Of a stretch of DNA of 42,745 nt, positions 1 to 9,426 are shown in pieces (the first letter of the stretch is position 1; every line of letters begins with the position of its first letter). Origin of the DNA: Fibrobacter sp. GTDB taxonomy: Bacteria; Fibrobacterota; Fibrobacteria; Fibrobacterales; Fibrobacteraceae. Both the position numbers and the translations under genes were made by a program. Below the pieces are notes generated by a model, which had not been told where the DNA came from, ran no database searches, and was given only the letters and a program-made list of their open reading frames with translations. The stretch is taken from NCBI GenBank assembly GCA_024399065.1, contig JAKSIB010000029.1:1-42745 (forward strand), written 5' to 3'.

Positions 1-84
1 CTTTTTTTTGAGTATTAAGGAGTCTTTGTGTGAGTTTCTTTATATTCAAAACTATTTGATAAGAGTGTTCCTGAAAAAAGTAAT

Positions 85-110
85 GGTCGCACATTTTGTG
101 CGACCTTTTG
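85..110. terminator. intrinsic terminator, probably bidirectional
   Basis: A 9-bp perfect stem (GGTCGCACA / TGTGCGACC) with a TTT loop is followed by TTTT on the plus strand and flanked by an A-rich stretch on the left. It lies just downstream of the minus-strand relic that ends at 132, and could also end a plus-strand gene lying to the left of the window. Confidence 0.75.
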
Positions 111-131
111 TAATTTGAACAGGGATGTTTG

Positions 132-688
132 TTACAGGGACTTTTCTGCAGCAATCTTGTCGGCAAGTTCCTGTACTTTTTCAAGCGGCAACTTAAGGAC
201 TCTAGCAACGCGTTCCACAGGATCTCCTTCACGAAGGAACGCCTCGGCAGCTTCATTCTTGCCTTCGTTCTTGCCGTCAACGTGAGCGAGGACCATTCGG
301 CCGATCTGTTCGTCAATGCTGATTGTACAGGACACTTGATCCTCCAGGATTTTCTTGTCGCGGTTAGCGTCTATGGTAATGCGTTTGACGGCATCATCCA
401 AGACGGAGTCGTTGAACTTCTTGAGATCCACTACAATATACTTTACTTTTTCTGTTACTGGCAAGGGGGCGTCCGACGCATCACTGCGTTTTACCGCCTT
501 GTCGCTGTAGATGTGCCAACTATCGTAAGTTTCTGCATTTCAACATTGATGTGCAGGCAGCTTTCGGTCTTGACGTGAATATCCATCCGCAAGTTCCGCA
601 AACCGAGCCCGCTCAATCTCGGGGGAAAGCCCCAACATCTGCATGGCGGAACCAAGCTTTTCATTATCGTCCTTATGAAAAGTATTTT
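132..688 (-). pseudogene. decayed Rpn-family (PD-(D/E)XK) nuclease/transposase relic
   Basis: Reading the minus strand from about 688 gives three blocks in different frames. The first is an N-terminal-like stretch (KNTFHKDDNEKLGSAMQML). The second, near 540-600, contains DIHVKTESCLHINVEMQ, which resembles the beta-strand and E-x-Q catalytic region of Rpn/PD-(D/E)XK transposase-family nucleases. The third is an open C-terminal block of about 110 codons (132-464) ending REGDPVERVARVLKLPLEKV, like the helical tail of these proteins. Frame changes lie between the blocks, and the full family is roughly 250-300 residues, so a central part is also missing. I therefore call a relic, not a gene. The 110-codon block might still be translated from a TTG codon, but nothing upstream supports that. 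Confidence 0.55.
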
Positions 689-746
689 TATTTATACCTT
701 AATGAATTTTTTAAAGAACGCTTGAACTTGAATGATGTTGTAAAAT

Positions 747-770
747 GCCCCGCTGAGCGGGGCTTTCTTT
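747..770 (-). terminator. terminator of the surface-polysaccharide operon
   Basis: The stem GCCCCGC / GCGGGGC with a 3-nt loop sits directly after the stop codon of the Wzi-like gene. Read on the minus strand it is followed by ATTTTAC. On the plus strand it is followed by TTTCTTTTT, so it may work in both directions. Confidence 0.75.
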
Positions 771-2264
771 TTACCACTGGAAGGATCCGGTCATTGAGGC
801 GTGATAGCCTTCGTAATCCCCGAAGAAACGGGAATATCTGGCGTGGAAACTGATCCAGCTCCAGGGCAGGATTTCAATACCTGCGCCAAGTTCCACATAA
901 TTGATGGTGGTTGCTTCGTTCAGGAATACTTTGTTCACACCGTGCTTTTCGTAGTCATGAATGTCGGTGAGGTTGCCGCCTGCCGCGGTGTCCTTGGCAA
1001 CGGCGCTGGCGAAGAGAGTTCCTCTGGCGATGGCGTCTTTCAGGAGGCCGCTGCGGTGCCTGTAGGTGCCTGTCAGTTCCGTGTAGAGTTCCTGGCTGTT
1101 GGGGCCCAGTTCAGTAGCAAGATTTTGTCTGTAATGGGAGTAGGTGTATCCGCCGCCCTTGTGGTGGGTGTAGACCCAGGGTTCAACGCGGGTGTATTCC
1201 GTGTACCAGTCGAAATAGGCGGGGCCCAGGCGGAGGCTGTCGCGGGCGATGCCGATGGAGGCTGCCCACTTGTTTCCCCACCAGGAATCATCGAACATGC
1301 TGGTGGGAGTTTTCATGTCATCCCACATGAGCTCGCCGTAGATTTCCCAATGGGGAATGGTTCTGATGCTGATGTCGAAGGACATGGAAATGTTGTCCTG
1401 GTCGCCCAGGGTGTGTTCCTCGAAATTGTACATGAGGAAGGGAATGACATAGGCCCACTGGAAATCGCGGCCGCAGCTGTCGGCGTCTGCATTGGGGTTG
1501 GGATTTGCGGAAACGTTTTCGGTGGTGGTGCCGTACAGGGAGGTTTCGCTAAGGCCCAGGGTAATGTTCTTGGGCAAGTTCAAATCCAGACGGTGGGCGT
1601 GGAGGTACTTGCTGTAGCCCTTGCGGTCGGTGGGCATCATGGCGTACTGGGTGTAGACCACGGGGCCGACGGACAGCTGGTAGCCGAAATAGGGCATGGG
1701 AGCCGGGTTGTTGATTTTGGCGGATTCATCGTACCAGGGGCGGTAATTGTTCTTTTCGCCGCGGAGGATCACGTTGTTGCGGCGGGCGGGACCCCATTGG
1801 ATGTAGTCGTAGCCGGTGAGCAGGGAAAGGGCGCTAAGTTCGTAGGAAACGTTGGCGGAGAACATGTCCCAGGTGCGGCGTGTTTCGCTCTGCTTGACGT
1901 AGGGGAGGCCTTCGTCGGGATTGAAGAAATGGTCCGGAATGAAACGGTTGGTGTAGTCGTTAACGACAAAGACCTTGGCGTTGAACTGGAACGCGTCGGT
2001 AAAGTGGCCGTCCAGAAAGAGTCGGACGGACATGTTGTTGTCCACATGGGTGGGGGCGTTCTTCAGGTTGGTAATGGCGAGAGAATCCACCAGCTGGGCG
2101 CGGATGTTCACCACCTTGTTCTTGGCGGAATCCTGAAGGACAAAATGGTTGACCTGAGGGTCGTTCGGGTTTGAACTGCGCGAAATCTGGGTTGCATTCG
2201 CAAAGGCTGTGCCTGCGAAAGAGCAAATCAAGGTCAGGGTAAGAACGATGTTGCGAAGGATCAT
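771..2264 (-). CDS. Wzi-like capsule/exopolysaccharide outer-membrane protein
   Basis: A 497-residue predicted exported protein. A signal peptide is visible at residues 1-22 (hydrophobic core, cleavage after GTAFA). The rest is rich in aromatic residues in alternating patterns typical of an outer-membrane beta-barrel, and the chain ends in an aromatic residue (SFQW). Segments such as TGYDYIQWGPARRNN and the tryptophan-rich middle resemble the capsule assembly Wzi family, whose members hold capsule or exopolysaccharide at the outer membrane. Its start codon overlaps the stop of the preceding glycosyltransferase in an ATGA, so it is the last gene of a translationally coupled operon with three glycosyltransferases, which fits a role at the surface end of the pathway. 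The barrel call is firm; the Wzi family assignment is from motif resemblance only. Confidence 0.7.
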   Translation of the reverse strand: MILRNIVLTLTLICSFAGTAFANATQISRSSNPNDPQVNHFVLQDSAKNKVVNIRAQLVDSLAITNLKNAPTHVDNNMSVRLFLDGHFTDAFQFNAKVFVVNDYTNRFIPDHFFNPDEGLPYVKQSETRRTWDMFSANVSYELSALSLLTGYDYIQWGPARRNNVILRGEKNNYRPWYDESAKINNPAPMPYFGYQLSVGPVVYTQYAMMPTDRKGYSKYLHAHRLDLNLPKNITLGLSETSLYGTTTENVSANPNPNADADSCGRDFQWAYVIPFLMYNFEEHTLGDQDNISMSFDISIRTIPHWEIYGELMWDDMKTPTSMFDDSWWGNKWAASIGIARDSLRLGPAYFDWYTEYTRVEPWVYTHHKGGGYTYSHYRQNLATELGPNSQELYTELTGTYRHRSGLLKDAIARGTLFASAVAKDTAAGGNLTDIHDYEKHGVNKVFLNEATTINYVELGAGIEILPWSWISFHARYSRFFGDYEGYHASMTGSFQW

Positions 2265-3250
2265 AGGACGGCCTCTTTGAACAGAGCCAAGTGATGCTTG
2301 ATGTAGGCTCGCTTTTCGGGCGCGTTGCTGCCTGCAATGGCGCGGGGCGCTGCGGAGACAATGCGGACCAGGCTGCGGAGGATGCGGAACTTTTTGGAAA
2401 GCCAGTAACCGCGGATTCCGAAATGCTTTTTGAAGACGTATTCCTGGGAACGGTCGTGCTGTAGGGCGCGGCTGAGGCTGCTCTTGGCGGAACCGCCACC
2501 CAGGTGGGTGATGGCGCTACGGTCGCTAATGAAGAACCGTGCGCCCTCTGCTCGGCAACGAAGCGCCATGTCGGCGTCTTCGTAGTACATGAATATCTTT
2601 TCGTCGAAGCCGCCGACGCGGTTCCACAGTTCTGCGGACATCATCCAGCAAACGGCGCTTGTCCAGTGGGTTTCCTTGATGCCCTCAAGTGCTGTTGTCT
2701 TAGGCGTACCTTCCAGAACTCGTGCAGCGCCTTCTTCGTTTCTGAAGGCGTTCATCAAAAAGTTTATGTACCCGATTCCGTCGGGACCCAGTCCTGCAAA
2801 GAAATTGTTCTGACGGGATCCATCCACGTTTAAAGTCGTGGGGGCGAGAACTGCATTTTCACCAACGCGTTCCAAGTCTTCGCGCAGTTTTACAAGAGCT
2901 TCCGCCTGGAATCTGGTATCGTTATTCAGCAAACAAACTGCATCAAATTCCACGCCGTCATTCAACAAGCCGCGAATGGCTCCGTTGTTGGCTGCTCCGA
3001 AACCAAGATTTCCCGCTTGCGGGTAAACGTGAATCTGCGGGTATTTTTCGGACGGGTAAAGCTCACGAATCTTTTCTACGGTGCCGTCGGTACTGCCATT
3101 GTCTGCAATAGCCACTACGAACTTCGGGGCTTTTTCTGCAGCAGTTTCTGCGCAGTCATTAGAAAGCAAAGGCGTAAGGTCGTTCAAGCAGGCCTTCGTC
3201 AGTTCCCATCCGTTATAAGTCACCAGGATAATCACAGTCGTATTAGCCAT
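2261..3250 (-). CDS. family 2 glycosyltransferase (rhamnosyltransferase-like)
   Basis: A 329-residue GT-A fold glycosyltransferase. The N-terminus shows the GT2 nucleotide-binding start (TVIILVTYNG, residues 4-13), followed by ADNGSTDGT and the metal-binding region around LLNNDTRF. ETHWTSAVCWMMSAELWNRVGGFDE and YYEDADMALRC match the C-terminal part of rhamnosyl/GT2 enzymes. I take the start at the ATG at 3250 because AGAAGG lies 6 nt before it; an in-frame ATG at 3274 would overlap the upstream gene further. With this start it overlaps the upstream GT4 by 8 bp. It is expected to add a sugar to a lipid-linked polysaccharide on the cytoplasmic side; donor and acceptor cannot be read from sequence. 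Confidence 0.9.
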   Translation of the reverse strand: MANTTVIILVTYNGWELTKACLNDLTPLLSNDCAETAAEKAPKFVVAIADNGSTDGTVEKIRELYPSEKYPQIHVYPQAGNLGFGAANNGAIRGLLNDGVEFDAVCLLNNDTRFQAEALVKLREDLERVGENAVLAPTTLNVDGSRQNNFFAGLGPDGIGYINFLMNAFRNEEGAARVLEGTPKTTALEGIKETHWTSAVCWMMSAELWNRVGGFDEKIFMYYEDADMALRCRAEGARFFISDRSAITHLGGGSAKSSLSRALQHDRSQEYVFKKHFGIRGYWLSKKFRILRSLVRIVSAAPRAIAGSNAPEKRAYIKHHLALFKEAVL

Positions 3251-4391
3251 GGTGTACCTTCTGGAAAACTTCAATCAACTTGCGGGCGGAATTCTGCCAG
3301 CTGTACTTGGACAGCAGGGCGACTCGGGACGCCTCCGGCACCACCTTATGTTCTTTCCAGAACTGCTCAATTACATTGGCCATGTCTTCTGCCGATTTAG
3401 GATCGAAGTACAAACCGCAATCGCCCAGGACAGATTCCATCACCGTTCCCTTGGAAGTGAGAACCGGGGCGCCGTAGGCCAAAGCTTCCAAAGCCGGCAG
3501 GCCGAAACCTTCGTACACCGAGGGGAAAATCACGGCGGCGCTTTCCTTGTACAGATTGCGTAGTTCTTCGTCGGAAACAAAACCCTTGTGCTCAATGTTT
3601 GCAGCTACGCTGGAGGTTCTGAGCATGTCCTTGATAGTCTGGTTCTTCCAACCCCTTGGGCCGGTCATGACCAGCGGTACATCCATACCGCGGGTCTTCA
3701 AAATTTCCAGGGCGTGGACCAAAGTCTGCAAATTCTTTCGAGGTTCCAGACTGCCCACAAAAAGCAACTGGGCTTTGCGATCTTGCGCGGAACCATCCTT
3801 GCCGTTCGATGCGGAACAAGTAGGTTGGTTTACTGCGCAGCTCACCACTTCCACCTTATCCTTGTTCACCTTGGGATAAAAATGGAAAAGTTCGTTCTTG
3901 GTAAAATCAGAAACAGGCACGATTGCCGTAGCCTTCTTGATGGACTTTCCGCCGAAGGTTCGGGTAATCCAAAGCACCGACTTGCGCATTGTTTCTGGGA
4001 AGCGGCGATAAACGAAGTCGTGGATGGTCAGTACGGAGGCGATTTCCGTTGAACTAGAGATTTCCTTGTGGTCCTTTCCTGTTGCCTTGTAACCTTTGCT
4101 GAGACCTATCACTGGAATTGTCTGTTCCGGCCCCCAAATTACGTCGATGTGCTCGTCTTTGAGCGCCAAGGGCAAGGCCAGCTGCTGCCAAAGAATCCCT
4201 GGCAACTTTGTGGGTACCACCACGGTTTTCCACTTGGGATTGGTGATGTCGTAATCCACGGGGCTTGGGGAGAACAGCACGTACTCGTTTCTGATGTCCA
4301 CTTGCTGGAGAGCGTCTAGGAGGCTGCGGGTGTACCTGCCGATGCCGCTGTTGTTGGTGCGCAGGCACTTAATGTCGATACCGATACGCAT
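3243..4391 (-). CDS. family 4 glycosyltransferase
   Basis: A 382-residue GT-B fold enzyme. The N-terminal domain begins MRIGIDIKCLRTNNSGIGRYT, the usual opening of GT4 enzymes of the mannosyltransferase/WbaZ type. The C-terminal Rossmann domain has LLFVGSLEPRKNLQTLVHAL and the donor-site motif FPSVYEGFGLPALEALAYG (E-x7-E type). Its start codon shares one base with the stop of the preceding GT2 (TAATG), so it is translationally coupled. It acts in the cytoplasm on a growing surface glycan. The specific sugar is unknown. Confidence 0.9.
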   Translation of the reverse strand: MRIGIDIKCLRTNNSGIGRYTRSLLDALQQVDIRNEYVLFSPSPVDYDITNPKWKTVVVPTKLPGILWQQLALPLALKDEHIDVIWGPEQTIPVIGLSKGYKATGKDHKEISSSTEIASVLTIHDFVYRRFPETMRKSVLWITRTFGGKSIKKATAIVPVSDFTKNELFHFYPKVNKDKVEVVSCAVNQPTCSASNGKDGSAQDRKAQLLFVGSLEPRKNLQTLVHALEILKTRGMDVPLVMTGPRGWKNQTIKDMLRTSSVAANIEHKGFVSDEELRNLYKESAAVIFPSVYEGFGLPALEALAYGAPVLTSKGTVMESVLGDCGLYFDPKSAEDMANVIEQFWKEHKVVPEASRVALLSKYSWQNSARKLIEVFQKVHHG

Positions 4392-5332
4392 TATTCCTTC
4401 CCCCAGATTTTCTTTGCCATGGGAAGGCCCACCAGCGTGAACAAAACTCGCTTGAAGGTCTTGAGGAAGGAGGCCCTAAGGAACAGGTACTTTCTGTTCT
4501 TGAATACCCAGCAGAACCGGCCTGGCAAAACGAAGGCAACCAGTCGTTCCTGGGTGAGGGTCAAAAGTCTTTCGGCGAAGGAAACTTCCTCCGGGGAAAG
4601 TTTCAGCAAATCCTTGTGATCCAAGATGGTGGAAATCCACTTGTTCTGGATTTCGATGGTCTTGGTCATGGTGGTGTCGCCCTGTCCGCCTACGGCGTTT
4701 CCGCCATGGATGCGGTACTGGATAACCTTTTGGGGAATAGCCTTGATGCCGCCGTTCTTTTCGGCGATCATGGCAATCCAGCGGTCGTGAACGGTGACGC
4801 CCTCGGGAATGGGGAGGACTGTGTCCAAAAGGCTTGCCCTGAAGAGGCTGAGGCAACCAGTCACGTGGTTGATGCCTGCAATCTGGTGGCGGATGGTGGT
4901 GTTAATGTCGATGTTTCCCAGGACTCTCCAGGATTCGGCAGTTACATTGCCTTGTCCGTCGATAATTTCTGCATCACCGAAAACGAGGCTCGAGCCAGAT
5001 AGTTCCTTTTCAAGAATTTCCAACTTGTTGGGGAGCCAGATGTCGTCCTGGTCGGCTAGGGCTATCAGATCGTCGGGGCCTAGCTGGGTGCGAGCCAGTT
5101 CAAGTGTCCTGGAAAATGCGGCTCGGTGTCCCTGGTTTACTTCGTGGATTTCCACGGTCAGGGGGAGCTTGTCCTTGTAGGATTCCAGAATCTTGGGGGA
5201 GGAATCCTTGGAGCCGTCGTCTACGGCGATGATCATATCTGCAGGTCTTGTCTGTGCCATAAGGGAATCCAGCATCTGTGACAGATACTGAGCTCCGTTA
5301 TAAGTTGCAAGAACGATGCAAATTTTCGCCAT
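4391..5332 (-). CDS. family 2 glycosyltransferase, first gene of surface-glycan operon
   Basis: A 313-residue GT2 protein. The signature opening is KICIVLATYNGAQYLSQML. VDDGSKDSS and ALADQDDIW (DXD-type metal site) follow, and VTVHDRWIAMIAEKNGG corresponds to the acceptor-side region. The C-terminal 60 residues are basic and hydrophobic, suggesting peripheral membrane attachment. It heads the four-gene minus-strand operon GT2-GT4-GT2-Wzi-like, all with overlapping ends. There is no Shine-Dalgarno before the ATG. Instead a TATATT box ends 6 nt upstream, so the mRNA may be leaderless. Confidence 0.9.
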   Translation of the reverse strand: MAKICIVLATYNGAQYLSQMLDSLMAQTRPADMIIAVDDGSKDSSPKILESYKDKLPLTVEIHEVNQGHRAAFSRTLELARTQLGPDDLIALADQDDIWLPNKLEILEKELSGSSLVFGDAEIIDGQGNVTAESWRVLGNIDINTTIRHQIAGINHVTGCLSLFRASLLDTVLPIPEGVTVHDRWIAMIAEKNGGIKAIPQKVIQYRIHGGNAVGGQGDTTMTKTIEIQNKWISTILDHKDLLKLSPEEVSFAERLLTLTQERLVAFVLPGRFCWVFKNRKYLFLRASFLKTFKRVLFTLVGLPMAKKIWGKE

Positions 5333-5338
5333 ACAACG

Positions 5339-5346
5339 AATATAGC
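5339..5346 (-). promoter_or_regulatory. extended -10 promoter of the polysaccharide operon
   Basis: Minus-strand TTGC-TATATT with 6 nt before the ATG at 5332. No convincing -35 is seen at 17 bp. It has the same form as the boxes before the NYN and hisS genes. Confidence 0.6.
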
Positions 5347-5391
5347 AAGTTCATTTTCTCTCGTTGTTCCGCATTTTTTTATTTTATGGGA

Positions 5392-5397
5392 TATAGA
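5392..5397 (+). promoter_or_regulatory. candidate -10 box of the divergent GT4 gene
   Basis: TATAGA on the plus strand ends 10 nt before the ATG at 5408, and no Shine-Dalgarno lies between. It is a weaker match than the TATATT boxes. Confidence 0.4.
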
Positions 5398-5407
5398 ACG
5401 GTTCCCC

Positions 5408-6544
5408 ATGGCGAAGAAAATTTTATTCATTTGCGATAAGAACGAATGCACCAGTTTTGGGCGTTTGACACTGAATTTGGCGAAGGCTGTGGCTTCTGAA
5501 TACGAAGTTCACGTTTTGTGGCTCAAGACCCCGAAGTTTTTCCCCAATGCGAGTGCTGGGGCCGCTGCGGATTTTACTTCCCATGAAGTGTGGGCCAAGT
5601 CCCTTTATACGGGCTTTATGAGTTTCCGCGCCCCGCTGAAAAAGATGGTGGGCGAGGTTCGTCCGGATGTGGTTTTCTTTATTCGTCCGGAACTGGGTTT
5701 CTTGGTGCCGGTGGCTAACAGTGCGTTGAAATCCGTTGGCCTGCGTGACTCCAAAACGGTGATGTTTGTTCACGATACATTTGCAGAAACTTTGTATCCC
5801 ACAAGCATCAAGTTTAGGCTGCTTAATTTGTTCTACATCAGGGACTGCGTCAAGGCAAATTCCTTTGTCTACAATTCGGAATGGACCCGCGGTGAAGCCG
5901 CTGTCCACTTTGGCCCGAAAATGTCCGATGCCCCGGGTGCTGTAATCGGTTGCCCCATTGATTCCGCTCTTTTCTGCAAGCCGGAAGTGCCCGCCACCGA
6001 TGAAGAAAAGAAGGCTTTCCGCCGAAAGCATGGCATGCGCAATTTCTATGGCATGTGCTTGAACGTCAGCCTTGATGAACCGCGAAAGAATATTGATACC
6101 TACTTCGAACTGGCAAGGCTCCGTCCGGATGTGGCCTTCGTACGCGTCGGGAAGGTTTCTGAACGTCTCACGGAAATCATCAACGTGAAGAAACTTTACA
6201 ACGTCTTCCATTTTGAACGTTTTTCCGCAGACGAATTGCGTGAGTTCTACCGCCATTCCGACTTGATGGTTTACCCGTCTTTGCTTGAAGGTTTTGGCCT
6301 GCCGCCTATTGAAGCCATCGCCTGCGGAACACCTGCCCTTTGTGCCGCTACGTCCGCTGTAAAGGAAAATCTGGAAGGCGTGTGCCCGCTGATCGATCCG
6401 CCTACGGACGCAGAAGCCTACGCCAAGGTGGTTGACCGCGTTATCGCTGGCGAGAACGTTATCAACGAAGACGCTGCCCAGAAACTTCTGAACCGTTGCT
6501 CCATGGAAGAATTTTCCAAGCGTGTCCTGGCTGCGTTGAAATAA
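5408..6544 (+). CDS. family 4 glycosyltransferase
   Basis: A 378-residue GT-B glycosyltransferase transcribed away from the four-gene polysaccharide operon across a 75-bp spacer. The N-terminal domain starts KKILFICDKNECTSFGRLT. The C-terminal domain has LNVSLDEPRKNIDTYFELA and the conserved donor motif YPSLLEGFGLPPIEAIACG. It is soluble, with no membrane span. Its position points to the same surface-glycan pathway. It ends at a strong intrinsic terminator, so it is monocistronic. Substrates are unknown. Confidence 0.88.
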   Translation: MAKKILFICDKNECTSFGRLTLNLAKAVASEYEVHVLWLKTPKFFPNASAGAAADFTSHEVWAKSLYTGFMSFRAPLKKMVGEVRPDVVFFIRPELGFLVPVANSALKSVGLRDSKTVMFVHDTFAETLYPTSIKFRLLNLFYIRDCVKANSFVYNSEWTRGEAAVHFGPKMSDAPGAVIGCPIDSALFCKPEVPATDEEKKAFRRKHGMRNFYGMCLNVSLDEPRKNIDTYFELARLRPDVAFVRVGKVSERLTEIINVKKLYNVFHFERFSADELREFYRHSDLMVYPSLLEGFGLPPIEAIACGTPALCAATSAVKENLEGVCPLIDPPTDAEAYAKVVDRVIAGENVINEDAAQKLLNRCSMEEFSKRVLAALK

Positions 6545-6570
6545 ACCTTTGCAATCTAAGCATAAAAAAC

Positions 6571-6600
6571 GCCTCTCTTTCGAGAGGCTTTTTAATTTTT
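6571..6600. terminator. intrinsic terminator between convergent genes
   Basis: The stem GCCTCTC / GAGAGGC with loop TTTC is followed by TTTTTAATTTTT on the plus strand. It is preceded by an A-run that would serve the convergent membrane gene ending at 6617. Confidence 0.85.
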
Positions 6601-6616
6601 TCGAATCCGGAATGAC

Positions 6617-7315
6617 TTAGTTCTTGTCTTTCCAGACCTTGATCAGGCTACGGTTCTTACGCAGGGCAAGCCACAGGGTGGGCCAAATCAGAATCAAGTC
6701 GCGGATCAAGCTTGTCCATGCTTCAGCCTTGTCCTGGGCACCTTCCAGTTCGAAGCAACCGCAGGTAATGCCAAGGTCGTTCCACAAAGCCCAAGCGAGA
6801 GCGATGATGAAGCTAACGAACATCCAGAAGATGGCGAAAGCGGATTCCTTGACGAAGGGGGTGAAAATCATGGCCAGACCGAACCAAAGTTCAAACTGCG
6901 GGTAGACCAGAGCAAAGAAGTTGTTGGCGAAGTCCACATGCAGGGCAGAGAAGAACTGGTACTGTGCTACCAGAGTTGCAAACTGGTGCGGGTCCTGGAT
7001 CTTGAAAATGCTGGCGAAGATGAACATGCCGCCAATGCCTACGCGGAACAAGGTTTCCAGTGCGCGGATGGCAAAATCCTTCTGCAGTTTGTAAGCAGGG
7101 AAGCAAAGACCTGTAGCGATCACGATAGCCGCAAGACCCACGTGAATATTGTAGCGGTATGCCTTAGGCCAGAGATCGATAAGCCAATCCTGGTCGGTAA
7201 AGGTCAGGAAAGATTCCGGGAAAGAAATTTCGGCAACGCCGATGGCCACGAGAATAGAGGCTACCAAAAGCAGTGCCGCAGAAATAATCGTGTTTTTGTT
7301 GCATGCAAAAGCCAT
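6617..7315 (-). CDS. MauE/DoxX-family redox-associated membrane protein
   Basis: A 232-residue integral membrane protein with about five or six predicted spans (around residues 10-28, 58-76, 88-108, 135-155, 160-178 and 200-215). The central part, RVGIGGMFIFASIFKIQDP, resembles the DoxX/MauE first helix with its conserved Lys. ITCGCFELEG followed by SLIRDLILI matches the MauE pattern of paired cysteines before the last helix. MauE-type proteins are linked to disulfide or quinone redox chemistry in the membrane. The partner is the small membrane protein immediately upstream, coupled by a TAATG overlap. The cysteines suggest a thiol-disulfide role; this is family-level inference. Confidence 0.7.
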   Translation of the reverse strand: MAFACNKNTIISAALLLVASILVAIGVAEISFPESFLTFTDQDWLIDLWPKAYRYNIHVGLAAIVIATGLCFPAYKLQKDFAIRALETLFRVGIGGMFIFASIFKIQDPHQFATLVAQYQFFSALHVDFANNFFALVYPQFELWFGLAMIFTPFVKESAFAIFWMFVSFIIALAWALWNDLGITCGCFELEGAQDKAEAWTSLIRDLILIWPTLWLALRKNRSLIKVWKDKN

Positions 7316-7497
7316 TAGAGAACCTCCGCCGGCTTTGCCAGGACATCCTGGCTTCCGATCCAGTCGACAGACTTTGCGTCGTCGACACGAATGTTATTGA
7401 TGATGGCGAGGGCAATGCAGAAAACGGCAATGCCGATAAGCACAATCCAATTCAAGGATTTCAAATAATTCTTGGTCCAGTCAATAATCTTTTTCAT
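7315..7497 (-). CDS. small single-span membrane protein coupled to the MauE-like gene
   Basis: About 60 residues from the ATG at 7497 (MKKIIDWTK). A second in-frame ATG two codons upstream (7503) and a TTG at 7512 are also possible. One strong membrane span is predicted (WIVLIGIAVFCIALAIINNI), with a short tail after it. The stop overlaps the start of the MauE-like gene by one base, so the two are coupled. The tail is like the membrane anchor that precedes rhodanese domains in some MauE-linked proteins, but here the chain ends before any such domain; this parallel is from memory and weak. Function is unknown. Confidence 0.6.
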   Translation of the reverse strand: MKKIIDWTKNYLKSLNWIVLIGIAVFCIALAIINNIRVDDAKSVDWIGSQDVLAKPAEVL

Positions 7498-7505
7498 GCC
7501 CATAA

Positions 7506-9299
<1,794 letters not shown>

Positions 9300-9327
9300 T
9301 TCTTAGGGAATCTCAAACAAAGAAAAA

Positions 9328-9358
9328 ATCCCGACGGTTTGAACCGCCGGGATTTTTA
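9328..9358. terminator. terminator after thiC
   Basis: AATCCCGACGGTT pairs with AACCGCCGGGATT with a single A-C mismatch, giving a 13-position stem. It is preceded by AAAAA and followed by TTTTAAT, so it can serve either strand. Confidence 0.85.
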
Positions 9359-9365
9359 ATTAGGT

Positions 9366-9423
9366 TGTGCGCGGGTGAGGCCCGCACCACCAGTATGTCA
9401 TCCCGGCCTCCGAGCCGGGATCT
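9366..9423. repeat. two small palindromes between thiC and ilvD
   Basis: The first is an imperfect hairpin, GTGCGCGGG / GGCCCGCAC (9366-9386). The second is ATCCCGGC / GCCGGGAT (9402-9423) with a 6-nt loop, three bases before the ilvD stop. On the minus strand neither has a U-tract, so they look more like REP-type extragenic palindromes than terminators. Confidence 0.5.
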
Positions 9424-9426
9424 CCT

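Noticed and set aside
801..2174. Long plus-strand reading frame of 457 codons opposite the Wzi-like gene
   Set aside because: It is a shadow of the minus-strand gene: valine/glycine-rich composition, no start signal, no recognisable motif, whereas the minus frame has a signal peptide and barrel pattern.
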